Positions 8,754 through 17,657 of a DNA stretch of 64,000 nucleotides are shown here, one piece after another. Numbering within the stretch: position 1 is the first letter of the stretch; every line of letters begins with the position of its first letter. Source of the stretch: Nonlabens sp. Its GTDB lineage: Bacteria; Bacteroidota; Bacteroidia; Flavobacteriales; Flavobacteriaceae. The DNA is taken from the NCBI RefSeq assembly GCF_018401815.1, contig NZ_JAGYKG010000001.1:434001-498000 (forward strand), in the 5' to 3' direction. A program made the position numbers and the translations under genes. Below the pieces are notes generated by a model that worked only from the letters and a program-made list of their open reading frames with translations, had not been told where the DNA came from and did not search any database.

Positions 8754-10448
8754 ATGAAGAAGTACGTTGCAGTAAAAGCAGTCTTTGGTCTCTTAGCCGG
8801 TATGGCAATAATAGGTTGTGGTAGTGGAAACGATTACACTAACACCTCTCGTGGAACCGGTTGGGATGTAACCGGTAAAAACGGATTTGAATTAAGTACC
8901 AATTATAAAGAACAAGACACGGGACCGGGTCTCGTATTTATAGAAGGAGGTACATTCACTATGGGCCGTGTAAAAGACGACCCCATGCATGATTGGAACA
9001 ACACCCCTAATCAACAGCATGTGCAATCCTTTTACATGGATGAAACCGAAGTGACTAACGCTATGTATCTGGAGATGCTAGAATACATCAAAGCGGTTTT
9101 CCCTGCTGATGACGAAGCTTACAGCAAAATTTATAACGGAGCTGTTCCTGATACGCTCGTGTGGAGAAATCGTTTAGGATACAATGAAGAGATGACCAAA
9201 AACTACCTGCGCCATCCTGCATACCAAAACTACCCGGTTGTTGGAGTAACATGGATTCAAGCAGTTGAATTTGCTAACTGGAGAACCGATCGTGTAAATG
9301 AACTTATTCTTAACGAGCAAGGCTATACTTCAAAAAATGCCCTTACTGCAAATCAAGGGTCACAAGAAGTATTCAATACAGAAACTTACCTAGCTGCTCC
9401 TACTTTGGTTTATAAAGGAGATTCTACTATCACAATGGGTGGTAAAAGATCTGAATCAGTTGTGAAAAGGAAAGAAGCTAGAGCCGCAAAAGACAGCACC
9501 CTACAAGTTAAAGGGCTTTATGTAACAAGAAAAGATGGAATTCTTTTACCTGCTTACAGATTACCTACAGAAGCAGAGTGGGAATATGCTGCCTTAGGAT
9601 TAGGAAGTATAAGAGAATACAACTCTTACAGAGGTAGAAAAAAATACCCATGGGACGGACAGTACACGAGAAGTGGAAAACGCAAAACACGTGGTGATCA
9701 TTTAGCTAATTTTAAGCAAGGTGATGGAGATTACGGAGGTATTGCTGGTTGGAGTGATGATGGTGCCGATATAACTGCACCTGTAAAATTCTACGAGCCT
9801 AATGATTTTGGGGTTTATGAAATGGCTGGAAACGTATCAGAGTGGGTTGCTGATGTATACCGACCAATGATAGATGACGAGTTTAACGATTTCAACTACT
9901 ACAGAGGTAACGTGTACACCAGAAATAAAATTGACAATAGCGGTAAAGTAGCTATAGTAGACAAAGTTGATATTGACGAAATTCCTTATCAAACTTTGAG
10001 TAACGGTAAAGTAATTGCCCGCGCATTACCAGGTGAAATTGAACAAGAAGCTATCGATGAAGACGAAACTTATTTGAGAACCAATTTTGATAGAAGCGAT
10101 AACCGTGATTTCCGGGATGGTGATGCACAATCTACAAGATATTTTGCTTCAGATAAGACAACTCAAGAAAATCCTGATAACAGAATGTACAACTCTCCAG
10201 TGCACAGTGCGACTGTAAATGATGACGGTACTCTAAATCGACAATACGACACAGACTCTAATCGAACTTCGCTCATCAACAATGAAGTTAGAGTTATTAA
10301 AGGTGGCTCATGGAGAGACCGAGCCTATTGGTTAGACCCTGCTTCTAGAAGGTCTTACCCACAAGACATGGCTAAGGACGACTTAGGTTTCCGTTGCGCA
10401 ATGTCTAGAGTTGGGTCAAAAGCTAAAAAGACCAAAACTCCTAGATAA
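8754..10448 (+). CDS. gldJ: Gliding motility lipoprotein GldJ
   Basis: GldJ is an outer-membrane-associated lipoprotein required for gliding and for stability of the type IX machinery. I chose the ATG at 8754 because MKKYVAVKAVFGLLAGMAI followed by IGC is a proper lipoprotein signal peptide. The longer frame from 8673 puts 27 irrelevant residues in front. The 564-residue protein has the formylglycine-generating-enzyme (SUMF1) fold: FIEGGTFTMGR, ETEVTNAMYLEML, RLPTEAEWEYAALG, EMAGNVSEWVADVY, VIKGGSWRD and GFRCAMSR. This fold is structural rather than catalytic in GldJ and GldK. It is divergent from porU and followed by murF. Confidence 0.95.
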   Translation: MKKYVAVKAVFGLLAGMAIIGCGSGNDYTNTSRGTGWDVTGKNGFELSTNYKEQDTGPGLVFIEGGTFTMGRVKDDPMHDWNNTPNQQHVQSFYMDETEVTNAMYLEMLEYIKAVFPADDEAYSKIYNGAVPDTLVWRNRLGYNEEMTKNYLRHPAYQNYPVVGVTWIQAVEFANWRTDRVNELILNEQGYTSKNALTANQGSQEVFNTETYLAAPTLVYKGDSTITMGGKRSESVVKRKEARAAKDSTLQVKGLYVTRKDGILLPAYRLPTEAEWEYAALGLGSIREYNSYRGRKKYPWDGQYTRSGKRKTRGDHLANFKQGDGDYGGIAGWSDDGADITAPVKFYEPNDFGVYEMAGNVSEWVADVYRPMIDDEFNDFNYYRGNVYTRNKIDNSGKVAIVDKVDIDEIPYQTLSNGKVIARALPGEIEQEAIDEDETYLRTNFDRSDNRDFRDGDAQSTRYFASDKTTQENPDNRMYNSPVHSATVNDDGTLNRQYDTDSNRTSLINNEVRVIKGGSWRDRAYWLDPASRRSYPQDMAKDDLGFRCAMSRVGSKAKKTKTPR

Positions 10449-10477
10449 TTCAAACCAATACTTTTATAGTTTCAAAG

Positions 10478-10504
10478 AAGCCCTTACTTTTAAGGGCTTT
10501 TTTA
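10478..10504 (+). terminator. Terminator after gldJ
   Basis: AAGCCCTTA and TAAGGGCTT form a 9-bp perfect stem around CTTT and are followed by six T in all. murF starts 20 bases later, so murF either has its own start signal or depends on read-through. Confidence 0.8.
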
Positions 10505-10523
10505 ATACCCAAAAACAACCTTT

Positions 10524-11789
10524 ATGATCGACCAACTTCATCAAATATTTCTTAATTCTACCGGGGTAAACACAGATACCCGAACCATAGAAAAAGGACA
10601 GCTATTTTTTGCCTTATCTGGGGAGAATTTTGATGGCAATCTTTATGTAGAGGAAGCTCTTCAACAAGGTGCGATTCATGTAGTGAGCAAGGATTCCAAA
10701 TGGATAGGAAATGATAAAGTTACTGTGGTAAAACAGGTCCTAAACTGTTTACAGCAACTCGCAAGCTTTCATAGGCAACATCTGAATATACCTATCATAG
10801 GTCTGACAGGCAGCAACGGAAAAACGACCACAAAAGAGCTCATCATAGCTGTTTTATCAACTCAATTCACAGTAAAAGGAACTGAAGGGAACCTTAACAA
10901 CCATATAGGTGTACCGCTAACCCTTCTCTCATTCAACTCCAGTCATCAAATAGGAGTTGTTGAAATGGGTGCCAACCACCCTAAAGAAATCGCCACTTTG
11001 TGTGAGATTGCACAACCCAATTTTGGCCTGATTACTAATTATGGAAAAGCCCATTTAGAAGGCTTTGGAGGTCTAGAAGGAGTGAAAACCAGTAAAAGCG
11101 AACTTTATACTTATTTGCGAAAATCTAAGGGCACCGCTATAATCGGAAGATGGGATCCAGAACAAATCGTTAGATCCACTGGGATTCCACAATTATATAC
11201 CCCTGAAAATACCAGTTTATATTCTGAAACACCATTTATCACGTTTATTACAGAAGGTCATTTGATTAAAACACAGCTTACAGGGAGGTATAATTACCAC
11301 AACGCACTCTTTGCTTTTACTATTGGGAAGATAATGGAAATGGCCCCAGAAAAGATAGTTAAAGGGATAGAAAGCTACATCCCAAGCAACAATCGCTCAC
11401 AGATTATTAAAATTAAAAACACAAAAATTATTCTCGATGCCTATAATGCAAATCCAAGCAGTATGAACGTGGCTATAGAAAATCTGGCTGCTCAAGAATG
11501 CGCTCACAAAGTGGCTATCTTAGGAGACATGCTTGAACTAGGAGCATACACCTTAATAGAACATCAAAGCATTTCCGAGCTTACAGAAGAGTTAAAAATA
11601 AATGATGTTTTCTTACTGGGAGAGCACTTTAGTAAAGTCGTAGCGAGACATGCGACACAATTTAGAAACCTAGATTCTTTCTGTAATTTTTATAAAATAC
11701 ACACTGACAAAGAGCAAGTTATATTAATAAAAGGGTCTAGAGCAATGGGGCTAGAGCGACTTTTAAATAACCAAGATTGGATGCCGTAA
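10524..11789 (+). CDS. murF: UDP-MurNAc-tripeptide--D-alanyl-D-alanine ligase
   Basis: MurF adds D-Ala-D-Ala to UDP-MurNAc-tripeptide, the last cytoplasmic step of the peptidoglycan precursor. Its N-terminal MurF domain includes STGVNTDTRTIEKGQLFFAL. The ATP loop is GLTGSNGKTTTKE (about residues 92-104). The Mur central motifs EGNLNNHIG and VVEMGANHPKEI follow, and the C-terminal domain has DAYNANPSSM and LGDMLELG. At 421 residues it is slightly short of the E. coli enzyme but complete. It lies after gldJ, as in many flavobacteria, and just upstream of tRNA-Phe. Confidence 0.95.
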   Translation: MIDQLHQIFLNSTGVNTDTRTIEKGQLFFALSGENFDGNLYVEEALQQGAIHVVSKDSKWIGNDKVTVVKQVLNCLQQLASFHRQHLNIPIIGLTGSNGKTTTKELIIAVLSTQFTVKGTEGNLNNHIGVPLTLLSFNSSHQIGVVEMGANHPKEIATLCEIAQPNFGLITNYGKAHLEGFGGLEGVKTSKSELYTYLRKSKGTAIIGRWDPEQIVRSTGIPQLYTPENTSLYSETPFITFITEGHLIKTQLTGRYNYHNALFAFTIGKIMEMAPEKIVKGIESYIPSNNRSQIIKIKNTKIILDAYNANPSSMNVAIENLAAQECAHKVAILGDMLELGAYTLIEHQSISELTEELKINDVFLLGEHFSKVVARHATQFRNLDSFCNFYKIHTDKEQVILIKGSRAMGLERLLNNQDWMP

Positions 11790-11841
11790 AAATCTTTTTT
11801 AAAAAAAATAGAAAAAAGCTTTTATCAGATCAATAATTATG

Positions 11842-11849
11842 TAAATTTG
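11842..11849 (+). promoter_or_regulatory. -7 box for tRNA-Phe
   Basis: TAAATTTG matches TAnnTTTG, 19 bases before the mature tRNA 5' end. No convincing -33 TTG was found. Confidence 0.5.
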
Positions 11850-11868
11850 CCACCGCTTACGAGCAAAT

Positions 11869-11941
11869 GGTACCTTAGCTCAGTTGGTAGAGCAAAGGAC
11901 TGAAAATCCTTGTGTCCCTGGTTCGATTCCTGGAGGTACCA
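11869..11941 (+). tRNA. tRNA-Phe (GAA)
   Basis: The 73-nt cloverleaf has acceptor stem GGTACCT/AGGTACC, D-arm GCTC...GAGC, and anticodon stem AAGGA/TCCTT around the loop CTGAAAA with anticodon GAA. The T-loop is TTCGATT and the discriminator base is A. CCA is not encoded. The T-stem CCTGG/CCTGG has a central U-U mismatch (51:63), a small oddity in an otherwise standard tRNA. Confidence 0.97.
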
Positions 11942-11942
11942 C

Positions 11943-11970
11943 AAAGCCCGATCTGAAGATCGGGCTTTTT
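11943..11970 (+). terminator. Terminator after tRNA-Phe
   Basis: AAAGCCCGATC pairs perfectly with GATCGGGCTTT around a TGAA loop and runs into T residues. It starts 2 bases after the tRNA. Confidence 0.9.
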
Positions 11971-12014
11971 GCTTTTAAAATCGATTTGATTTAATAACGT
12001 AAATTGATACTCTT

Positions 12015-12749
12015 ATGATTATAGCTGTAGACATAGGGAACACTTCCATCAAGATTGCTGTAATGGATCATTTAAATATATATAAAGCCAAACGATCCAG
12101 TAGTAGTAATTTTAGAACCGATTTGCAGGACCTATTAACTATTTATCCAGATATTTATGAACTGGCGTTATGCAATGTAAGCATACTCCCAAAAGATTTA
12201 GTACGCTACCTCAAAGTAAAATTTCAAAGCGTTTTTGAGGTGAACAGCAGCATACACTTGCCGTTTAACAATCATTATCAAAGCTTAACATTGGGTAACG
12301 ACCGCTTGGCTCTGGCCGCAGGGGCGCTTTATCTAGCACCGAAAAACAAGCCTGTATTAGTTATAGATGCTGGCACCTGCGTGACTTACGACTTTGTAGA
12401 CCATGAAAAAAATTACTGTGGTGGCGCTATTTCACCTGGATTAAGGTTGCGTTATGAATCCCTCCATAATTTTACAGCCAACCTGCCGTTATTAGAACCT
12501 CAACACGTAAAAGATATAGTTGGAAATACCACCGAAACATCCATTCACAGTGGAGTTATAAACGGATTGAGTTTAGAAATAAAAGGAGTAATCAAGGAAT
12601 ATAAAAAATCTCATAAAGATTTAGAAGTATTTATAACCGGTGGTGATAGCGAGCTCTTGATAAAACAACTAAAAAACCGTTTCTTTGCCACGCCTTTTTT
12701 GATGCTACATGGCATCTATAATTTGTATTTATTTAATAAAAACCTATGA
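12015..12749 (+). CDS. coaX: Type III pantothenate kinase
   Basis: CoaX phosphorylates pantothenate with ATP, the first step of coenzyme A synthesis. At 244 residues it shows the ASKHA phosphate motif VDIGNTSIKIAV at the N-terminus, LTLGNDRLALAAGAL, the second motif VIDAGTCVTYDFVD, GGAISPGLRLR, and the C-terminal ITGGDSELL. This is the feedback-insensitive type III class, not CoaA. It starts a long same-strand run through 19760. The next gene overlaps its end by 4 nt (ATGA), so translation is probably coupled. Confidence 0.95.
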   Translation: MIIAVDIGNTSIKIAVMDHLNIYKAKRSSSSNFRTDLQDLLTIYPDIYELALCNVSILPKDLVRYLKVKFQSVFEVNSSIHLPFNNHYQSLTLGNDRLALAAGALYLAPKNKPVLVIDAGTCVTYDFVDHEKNYCGGAISPGLRLRYESLHNFTANLPLLEPQHVKDIVGNTTETSIHSGVINGLSLEIKGVIKEYKKSHKDLEVFITGGDSELLIKQLKNRFFATPFLMLHGIYNLYLFNKNL

Positions 12750-14011
12750 TAAGAAGTTTAATAATCGCGGTAGTGATTTTAACCAGCATAAACGGCTTTG
12801 CTCAATCGCGCACTTCATCACCTTATTCCTTCTTTGGACTGGGACAACAAACCTTTAAAGGCACGATAGAGAATCGCAGTATGGGGAGCATGCGTACCTA
12901 CGTAGATAGCGTACATATCAATTTAAGAAATCCTGCAGCTTATGGTAACCTAAGAGTTACCACCTATACCCTAGGAGCGGTTCATTCTAAAACATGGGCA
13001 TCTACAGAAGAACAGAGTGATTCCTACGACGCTACCACTATTGAATATGTTAGTATAGGTATTCCTTTAGGTAAAAAAGCGGGCTTCGGCTTTGGTCTTG
13101 TACCCTTCCAATCTGTAGGTTATGAAATAGGAAGTGTAAATAACAACTTGTATTCTAGGTTCACTGGAGAAGGAAGTATCACAAGAGCGTATTTCGGCTT
13201 TGGCTATAAATTAACTTCAGAGTTAAGTGTAGGTGGAGAATTTAGATACAACTTTGGTGAAGAAACAAACTCTTCTAGCGTTGCGACTAACAGCGTGCAA
13301 TTTGGCACTAATGAAGTGAATGAAACAGATTTTAGTGGCGCTTCTTTTAATTTGGGATTGCATTATCAAAAGATGATCAATGACCGTCTAGAACTCCAAG
13401 CTAGTGCTGTATATAGTCCAGGAAGTGACTTGAATGCCAAAAACGAACGCACCTTATCAACTTTCATACTTAGCCCAAGTCTAGATGAGAATATAGTGAG
13501 CACTAGAGACACTGAATTTGGTGAGCAAGACCTTAAACTACCTTCAGAATTAACATTTGGAGTAACTATTGGTCAACCGCTCAAATGGAATTTAGGAGCA
13601 GAATACAGCATTCAAGGAAGCAGTGCCATAAGCTCCAGATCCTTTGCTCCAGAAGGAACTACATTTGACGACGCGGCATCTTATAGAATTGGTGGGTTTT
13701 ACATTCCTAACTACAATAGCATCACTAAATATTGGGATCGCGTGGTTTACAGAGGCGGTATGCGATATGAAGAGCTAGGTCTAGAGGTAAGCGGCGACGG
13801 CGTAAATTCCTCGAGCATTAATGAATTTGGCATATCTTTTGGTCTAGGATTGCCTATTGGGCGTAGAACTGGATTTTCCAACGCTAACGTCGGGTTGGAA
13901 CTTGGTCAAAGAGGTACACAAGATGCAGGGCTGATTAGAGAAACATTTTTTAACTTCTCCGTTGGACTATCCCTAAACGACACTTGGTTCATCAAAAGAA
14001 AATATAATTAA
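12746..14011 (+). CDS. Outer-membrane beta-barrel protein of unknown function
   Basis: I recognise no precise family. The 421 residues begin with a signal peptide ending FAQ and the segment SRTSSPYSFFGLGQQTF, typical of a flavobacterial outer-membrane protein distantly like the FadL/PorV barrels. Alternating Gly/aromatic strands follow (KKAGFGFGLVPFQSVGY, FGISFGLGLPIG), closing with FFNFSVGLSLNDTWFI. It overlaps coaX by 4 nt and is followed 20 nt later by a TPR protein and then lptC, so a role in envelope assembly is a guess from context. Confident as a gene and as an outer-membrane barrel, not as to function. Confidence 0.85.
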   Translation: MIRSLIIAVVILTSINGFAQSRTSSPYSFFGLGQQTFKGTIENRSMGSMRTYVDSVHINLRNPAAYGNLRVTTYTLGAVHSKTWASTEEQSDSYDATTIEYVSIGIPLGKKAGFGFGLVPFQSVGYEIGSVNNNLYSRFTGEGSITRAYFGFGYKLTSELSVGGEFRYNFGEETNSSSVATNSVQFGTNEVNETDFSGASFNLGLHYQKMINDRLELQASAVYSPGSDLNAKNERTLSTFILSPSLDENIVSTRDTEFGEQDLKLPSELTFGVTIGQPLKWNLGAEYSIQGSSAISSRSFAPEGTTFDDAASYRIGGFYIPNYNSITKYWDRVVYRGGMRYEELGLEVSGDGVNSSSINEFGISFGLGLPIGRRTGFSNANVGLELGQRGTQDAGLIRETFFNFSVGLSLNDTWFIKRKYN

Positions 14012-14031
14012 GAACAACACAAATCACTATT

Positions 14032-15396
14032 ATGAGACTTAAAAATTTCCTACTTATAAGCTTAACTGTTTTTAGTTTCGCTTTCGCAAAAGCACAAGAA
14101 CCAGGGGACTGTAACATCATGTTGAGCATCTTTGCAGAAAATGCAAAATCAAAAAATTACAATGAAGCCTATAAACAATTAGGACCCCTAGTTGAAAATT
14201 GTCCAGACGCCAGTCTGGCCATTTACCAGTATGGGGAGCAACTATTTGAACACCGACTGAAGAAAAAAATAGGTGTCGAAAAGGACAATGTTACAGGCCT
14301 ATTGTCTATGTTACACACTCAAGTCACTAAATACCCAGGCCAGGTAGATGTTACCAGAAAAAAGATTGAAATCGCGAGAAACATGCAGAAGTACACTATT
14401 GGTACCTCTGAAGAGCAGTTTCAAATCCTTCATGAACTTTTTACTCAGGACAAAGAAAACTTTACTGATCCTAATGGAATGATTGTTTATTTTAAACTTG
14501 CTGAAATACAGTTTAAAGAATCTCAAATCAGTCTTAAAGATCTTTTTAAAATCTATGACGAATTAACCACGCATTTAGAATCCCTTCAGGATGAAAGATC
14601 CAAAGTAGTAGCAGATTTGTTATCCAAACAAGAAACTGTTGCGCTAACTGATAAAGAAATTAAGACCATAGGATACCAAGAATCCAACCTTAAAAATTAC
14701 GGTATTGTAATGGGCAGTGTGAATGGTACATTGGGAGAGCTGGCCAACTGCGAGAAATTAATCCCTTTGTACGAAGAAGAATTTGAGGCAAATCAAATGA
14801 GTAAAGAATGGTTGAGCAACGTGTTAGTCAGATTACAAAAGAAAGACTGTACAGATGCGCCTCTTTACATCAAATCTGTAAAAGCCTTACACGCTATTAA
14901 TCCAAGTGCTAAAACAGCACTAGGATTAGGCAATATTGCAAAAAATACTAAAGAGAAGTTTCAATATTGGGATCAAGCTATTGAATTGGGAATCGATAAC
15001 GATTCCAAAGCAACTATCTACTACAAAAAAGGTAACACCTATAGAAGTCAAGGTCAATATGCCAGCGCTAGAAGAGAATACCTGAACGCGACAGCTTTAA
15101 GACCTTCTTTTGGACTACCCTATTTGAGAATTGCAGATATGGTTGCAAAGAGCACCGGTAGCTGTGGCTCCAATCCATTTGAAAAGAGAGCTGTGAATTG
15201 GATCGCTGCTCGATATGCAGAAAAAGCGGCAAGAGTAGACCCTTCTTTAAAAAATAATGCGACAAGAGCTGCTGCTGCCTATAATGGTGCTGCACCTGGT
15301 AAAAGAGATGTGTTCTCTAACAGTAATTATAATACTGGTGATACCATCACTTTTAACTGTTGGGTCGGAGAATCTGTAAGAATACCAAACTTTTAA
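14032..15396 (+). CDS. Periplasmic TPR-repeat protein
   Basis: The 454-residue exported protein has a signal peptide ending AFAKAQ. Helical repeats throughout include clear TPR units near the C-terminus (KATIYYKKGNTYRSQGQYAS, then ARREYLNATALRPSFGLPYL). Such proteins scaffold envelope complexes; its partner is unknown. It overlaps lptC in the pattern TAATG, so the two are coupled. The last step of its signal peptide is written by a one-mismatch copy of the iterated palindrome (14080-14093), which supplies the A-K-A cleavage motif. Confidence 0.85.
   Translation: MRLKNFLLISLTVFSFAFAKAQEPGDCNIMLSIFAENAKSKNYNEAYKQLGPLVENCPDASLAIYQYGEQLFEHRLKKKIGVEKDNVTGLLSMLHTQVTKYPGQVDVTRKKIEIARNMQKYTIGTSEEQFQILHELFTQDKENFTDPNGMIVYFKLAEIQFKESQISLKDLFKIYDELTTHLESLQDERSKVVADLLSKQETVALTDKEIKTIGYQESNLKNYGIVMGSVNGTLGELANCEKLIPLYEEEFEANQMSKEWLSNVLVRLQKKDCTDAPLYIKSVKALHAINPSAKTALGLGNIAKNTKEKFQYWDQAIELGIDNDSKATIYYKKGNTYRSQGQYASARREYLNATALRPSFGLPYLRIADMVAKSTGSCGSNPFEKRAVNWIAARYAEKAARVDPSLKNNATRAAAAYNGAAPGKRDVFSNSNYNTGDTITFNCWVGESVRIPNF
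14080..14093. repeat. Degenerate copy of the iterated palindrome (signal peptide of TPR protein)
   Basis: GCTTTCGCAAAAGC differs from the 14-bp core by one base (G to A at position 9). Read in frame it gives AFAKA at the signal-peptide cleavage region. The mismatch makes kinship with the family likely but not certain. Confidence 0.6.
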
Positions 15397-15989
15397 TGAG
15401 ATATAAGTTTCACATATTTAAAATAACAATCACGGCAATAGCCGTGATCTGTTTTTTAGCATCATGTGATAATAATCTTAAAGAGATCCAAAAAATGGAA
15501 ATAGCCTCTAACGAACCTATAGGCGAAGTAGAAAATATGCTATTGAAACATACCGACAGCGGAAAATTAAAATTAACGCTTCAGGGAGAGAAAATGTTAG
15601 ACTTCTCTAATGACGAGTTTCCCTACACGCAGTTTCCTAATGGAATAAAAGTAGAGGTCTATGAATACCAAAACGATTCAATAGAAGTGACGACTATTAC
15701 AGCAAACGCTGGCACCTTGTATGACCAAACTAATTTGGTCGATTTAAAAGGAAATGTAAAAATCACTACTAGTGATGGAAACACTTTCACTGGAGAACAG
15801 TTGTACTGGGACCAGACTGCAAAATGGATTTTTACCAACCACCCCCCCTTTGAGATTGTTTTAAAAGACCCAACAACAAAAGAAGAAATAGGTCGCATTA
15901 CCGCTAGGGTTCTCGACGCGAGCGAAGATCTTAAAATTTACCAAGCGAGAAATCCAGACGACACCTTTATATCAAAATCAAAACAATGA
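15396..15989 (+). CDS. lptC: LPS export protein LptC
   Basis: LptC is the single-span periplasmic component linking the LptBFG transporter to LptA in lipopolysaccharide export. I use the ATG at 15396, overlapping the previous stop (TAATG), because MRYKFHIFKITITAIAVI then forms the membrane/lipoprotein-like N-terminus (LASC). The longer frame from 15360 adds an unlikely leader. The beta-jellyroll repeats NAGTLYDQTNLVDLKGNVKI and GNTFTGEQLYWDQTAKWIFT are typical LptC/OstA motifs. At 197 aa the length fits. The next gene starts within its stop codon (ATGA). Confidence 0.9.
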   Translation: MRYKFHIFKITITAIAVICFLASCDNNLKEIQKMEIASNEPIGEVENMLLKHTDSGKLKLTLQGEKMLDFSNDEFPYTQFPNGIKVEVYEYQNDSIEVTTITANAGTLYDQTNLVDLKGNVKITTSDGNTFTGEQLYWDQTAKWIFTNHPPFEIVLKDPTTKEEIGRITARVLDASEDLKIYQARNPDDTFISKSKQ

Positions 15990-16177
15990 GCAAATTTTTC
16001 AAATATTTCGAGTATGCTTATTTAATTTTTGCGGGCATGTTTATCATTACGGGCTTTATAGAATTAAGTAAAAACACCAATCAAGCCTATATGCTTTTTG
16101 GAATGGCGGCAGTAGCTATATTTATGTTCTTCTTTAAACGACGTTTTCGTCGTAGATTTGAGGAACGCAACAAATAA
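15986..16177 (+). CDS. Small two-helix membrane protein
   Basis: The 63-residue protein has two predicted membrane helices (about residues 9-26 and 34-50) and a very basic tail (KRRFRRRFEERNK). It overlaps lptC by 4 nt and ends 2 nt before the next gene, so it is translated as part of this operon. Small proteins like this lie between lptC and the CNNM/CBS gene in other flavobacteria (recall). No function is known to me. Confidence 0.8.
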   Translation: MSKFFKYFEYAYLIFAGMFIITGFIELSKNTNQAYMLFGMAAVAIFMFFFKRRFRRRFEERNK

Positions 16178-16179
16178 CA

Positions 16180-17451
16180 ATGCTCCTACAAATTCTTATT
16201 ATCGTTTTAATGCTGGTCTTGAGTGCTTTTTTCTCAGGAATGGAAATCGCATACGTCTCTTCTAATAAAATTCATATCGAATTAGAAAAAAGACAAAACG
16301 ACCTTATAGGACGCGTGCTGCGTAACCTTACGGTGCAGCCTTCTAGATTTATTATCACCATGCTTATAGGCAATAGCATCTCGCTAGTTATCTATGGGTT
16401 TACAATGGAGGCATTTATGAGTGGTTTTTTAGTAGAAGCATTTCCAAAATATGCTGGTGTTTTAAACAACCTATTTACTCAAACGGTGTTCACCACTTTG
16501 ATAATTTTACTTACTGCAGAGTTTTTACCCAAGGTATTTTTCCAAATTTACGCCAATGAATTATTGAAGTTTTTTGCTGTCCCTGCTTACCTCTTTTTGA
16601 TCTTATCCTGGCCTTTCTCATGGTTTTGTATTCAAATATCAGATTTTATACTCAAAGCATTTTTTAAATCTAACGGAGATGCATTGCAGCTAACCTTTTC
16701 TAAACTAGAGCTGGGTAATTACATCACCGAGCAAATGGAAAGTGTTCAACTTCAAGAAGATCTGGATACCGAAATTCAAATATTTCAAAATGCTCTCGAT
16801 TTTGGTGGCCTAAAAGCCCGAGAAGTTATGGTGCCTAGAACAGAAATGATATCCGTGCATCAGGATACCGAAATAAAAGAACTCAATAAAAAGTTTGTAG
16901 CTACCGGTTTGTCAAAAATTTTAATTCATGAGGACACTATAGATGATATTACAGGGTATGTGCACAGTTTTGACCTATTTAAATCACCAAAAAGTCTCCG
17001 AGAGGTCAAACGCAACGTGATCAATGTTCCAGAAACAATGCTCGCAAAAGATGTGTTAAGCCTTCTTACAAAAAGACATAAAAGTATTGCCATCGTATTA
17101 GATGAATACGGAGGTACCAGTGGCTTGATTACCGTAGAGGACATCATTGAAGAACTGTTTGGAGAAATTGAAGATGAGCACGACTCAGACCTATTGATCG
17201 ATCAACAAATCAATGAAAGGGAATTCAAATTAAGTGCTCGCCTAGAAGTAGACCAAATTAACGAAAACTATAAACTGGACTTGCCAGAAAGTGATCAGTA
17301 CGAGACCTTGGGAGGTCTCATAGTCAATGAAACCGCAGGAATTCCAGAAGAAGGAGACATTGTAATTATCAATGGAAACACGTTTAAAATACTAGAAAAA
17401 TCAGATAATAAGATAGATCTAGTGCACCTCACCATAGGAGGACCTGAGTAA
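16180..17451 (+). CDS. CNNM-domain / CBS-pair membrane protein (hemolysin C/CorC type)
   Basis: The protein combines an N-terminal CNNM (DUF21) transmembrane domain (about residues 1-180, opening with FFSGMEIAYVSSNKIHIE), two CBS domains (about 205-325, with AREVMVPRTEMISV and IAIVLDEYGGTSGLITVEDI) and a C-terminal CorC_HlyC domain (about 345-420). This family is linked to Mg2+/Co2+ handling and envelope stress. GldE has the same architecture, but it normally sits with gldD and ssb, so I do not call it GldE here. Its context is the lptC operon, upstream of a PpiD-like foldase. Confidence 0.9.
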   Translation: MLLQILIIVLMLVLSAFFSGMEIAYVSSNKIHIELEKRQNDLIGRVLRNLTVQPSRFIITMLIGNSISLVIYGFTMEAFMSGFLVEAFPKYAGVLNNLFTQTVFTTLIILLTAEFLPKVFFQIYANELLKFFAVPAYLFLILSWPFSWFCIQISDFILKAFFKSNGDALQLTFSKLELGNYITEQMESVQLQEDLDTEIQIFQNALDFGGLKAREVMVPRTEMISVHQDTEIKELNKKFVATGLSKILIHEDTIDDITGYVHSFDLFKSPKSLREVKRNVINVPETMLAKDVLSLLTKRHKSIAIVLDEYGGTSGLITVEDIIEELFGEIEDEHDSDLLIDQQINEREFKLSARLEVDQINENYKLDLPESDQYETLGGLIVNETAGIPEEGDIVIINGNTFKILEKSDNKIDLVHLTIGGPE

Positions 17452-17512
17452 TCCACAAGCTTATAAAACAAATCACAAGCAGGCTATTTTCAAAAGTGAA
17501 AAAGAAGCATCC

Positions 17513-17528
17513 CGCTTTCGCGAAAGCG
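17513..17528. repeat. Iterated palindrome, copy 3 (intergenic)
   Basis: CGCTTTCGCGAAAGCG, perfect over 16 bp, lies in the 206-bp gap between the CNNM/CBS gene and the PpiD-like gene. Confidence 0.95.
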
Positions 17529-17657
17529 AAAAAAACAGCATTCTAACGATCTATTATATGCAATAGTTAAAATCATAGTTTTAATGCAGTCTGATGCTTT
17601 AATTATTAGGTGGAAAACACTATTTTCGCCCCCATTAAAAATTTTAAATAAACGACC

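Noticed and set aside
16180..17451. Calling the CNNM/CBS protein GldE
   Set aside because: The architecture is the same, but GldE normally neighbours gldD and ssb; the lptC/ppiD context points to the general family.
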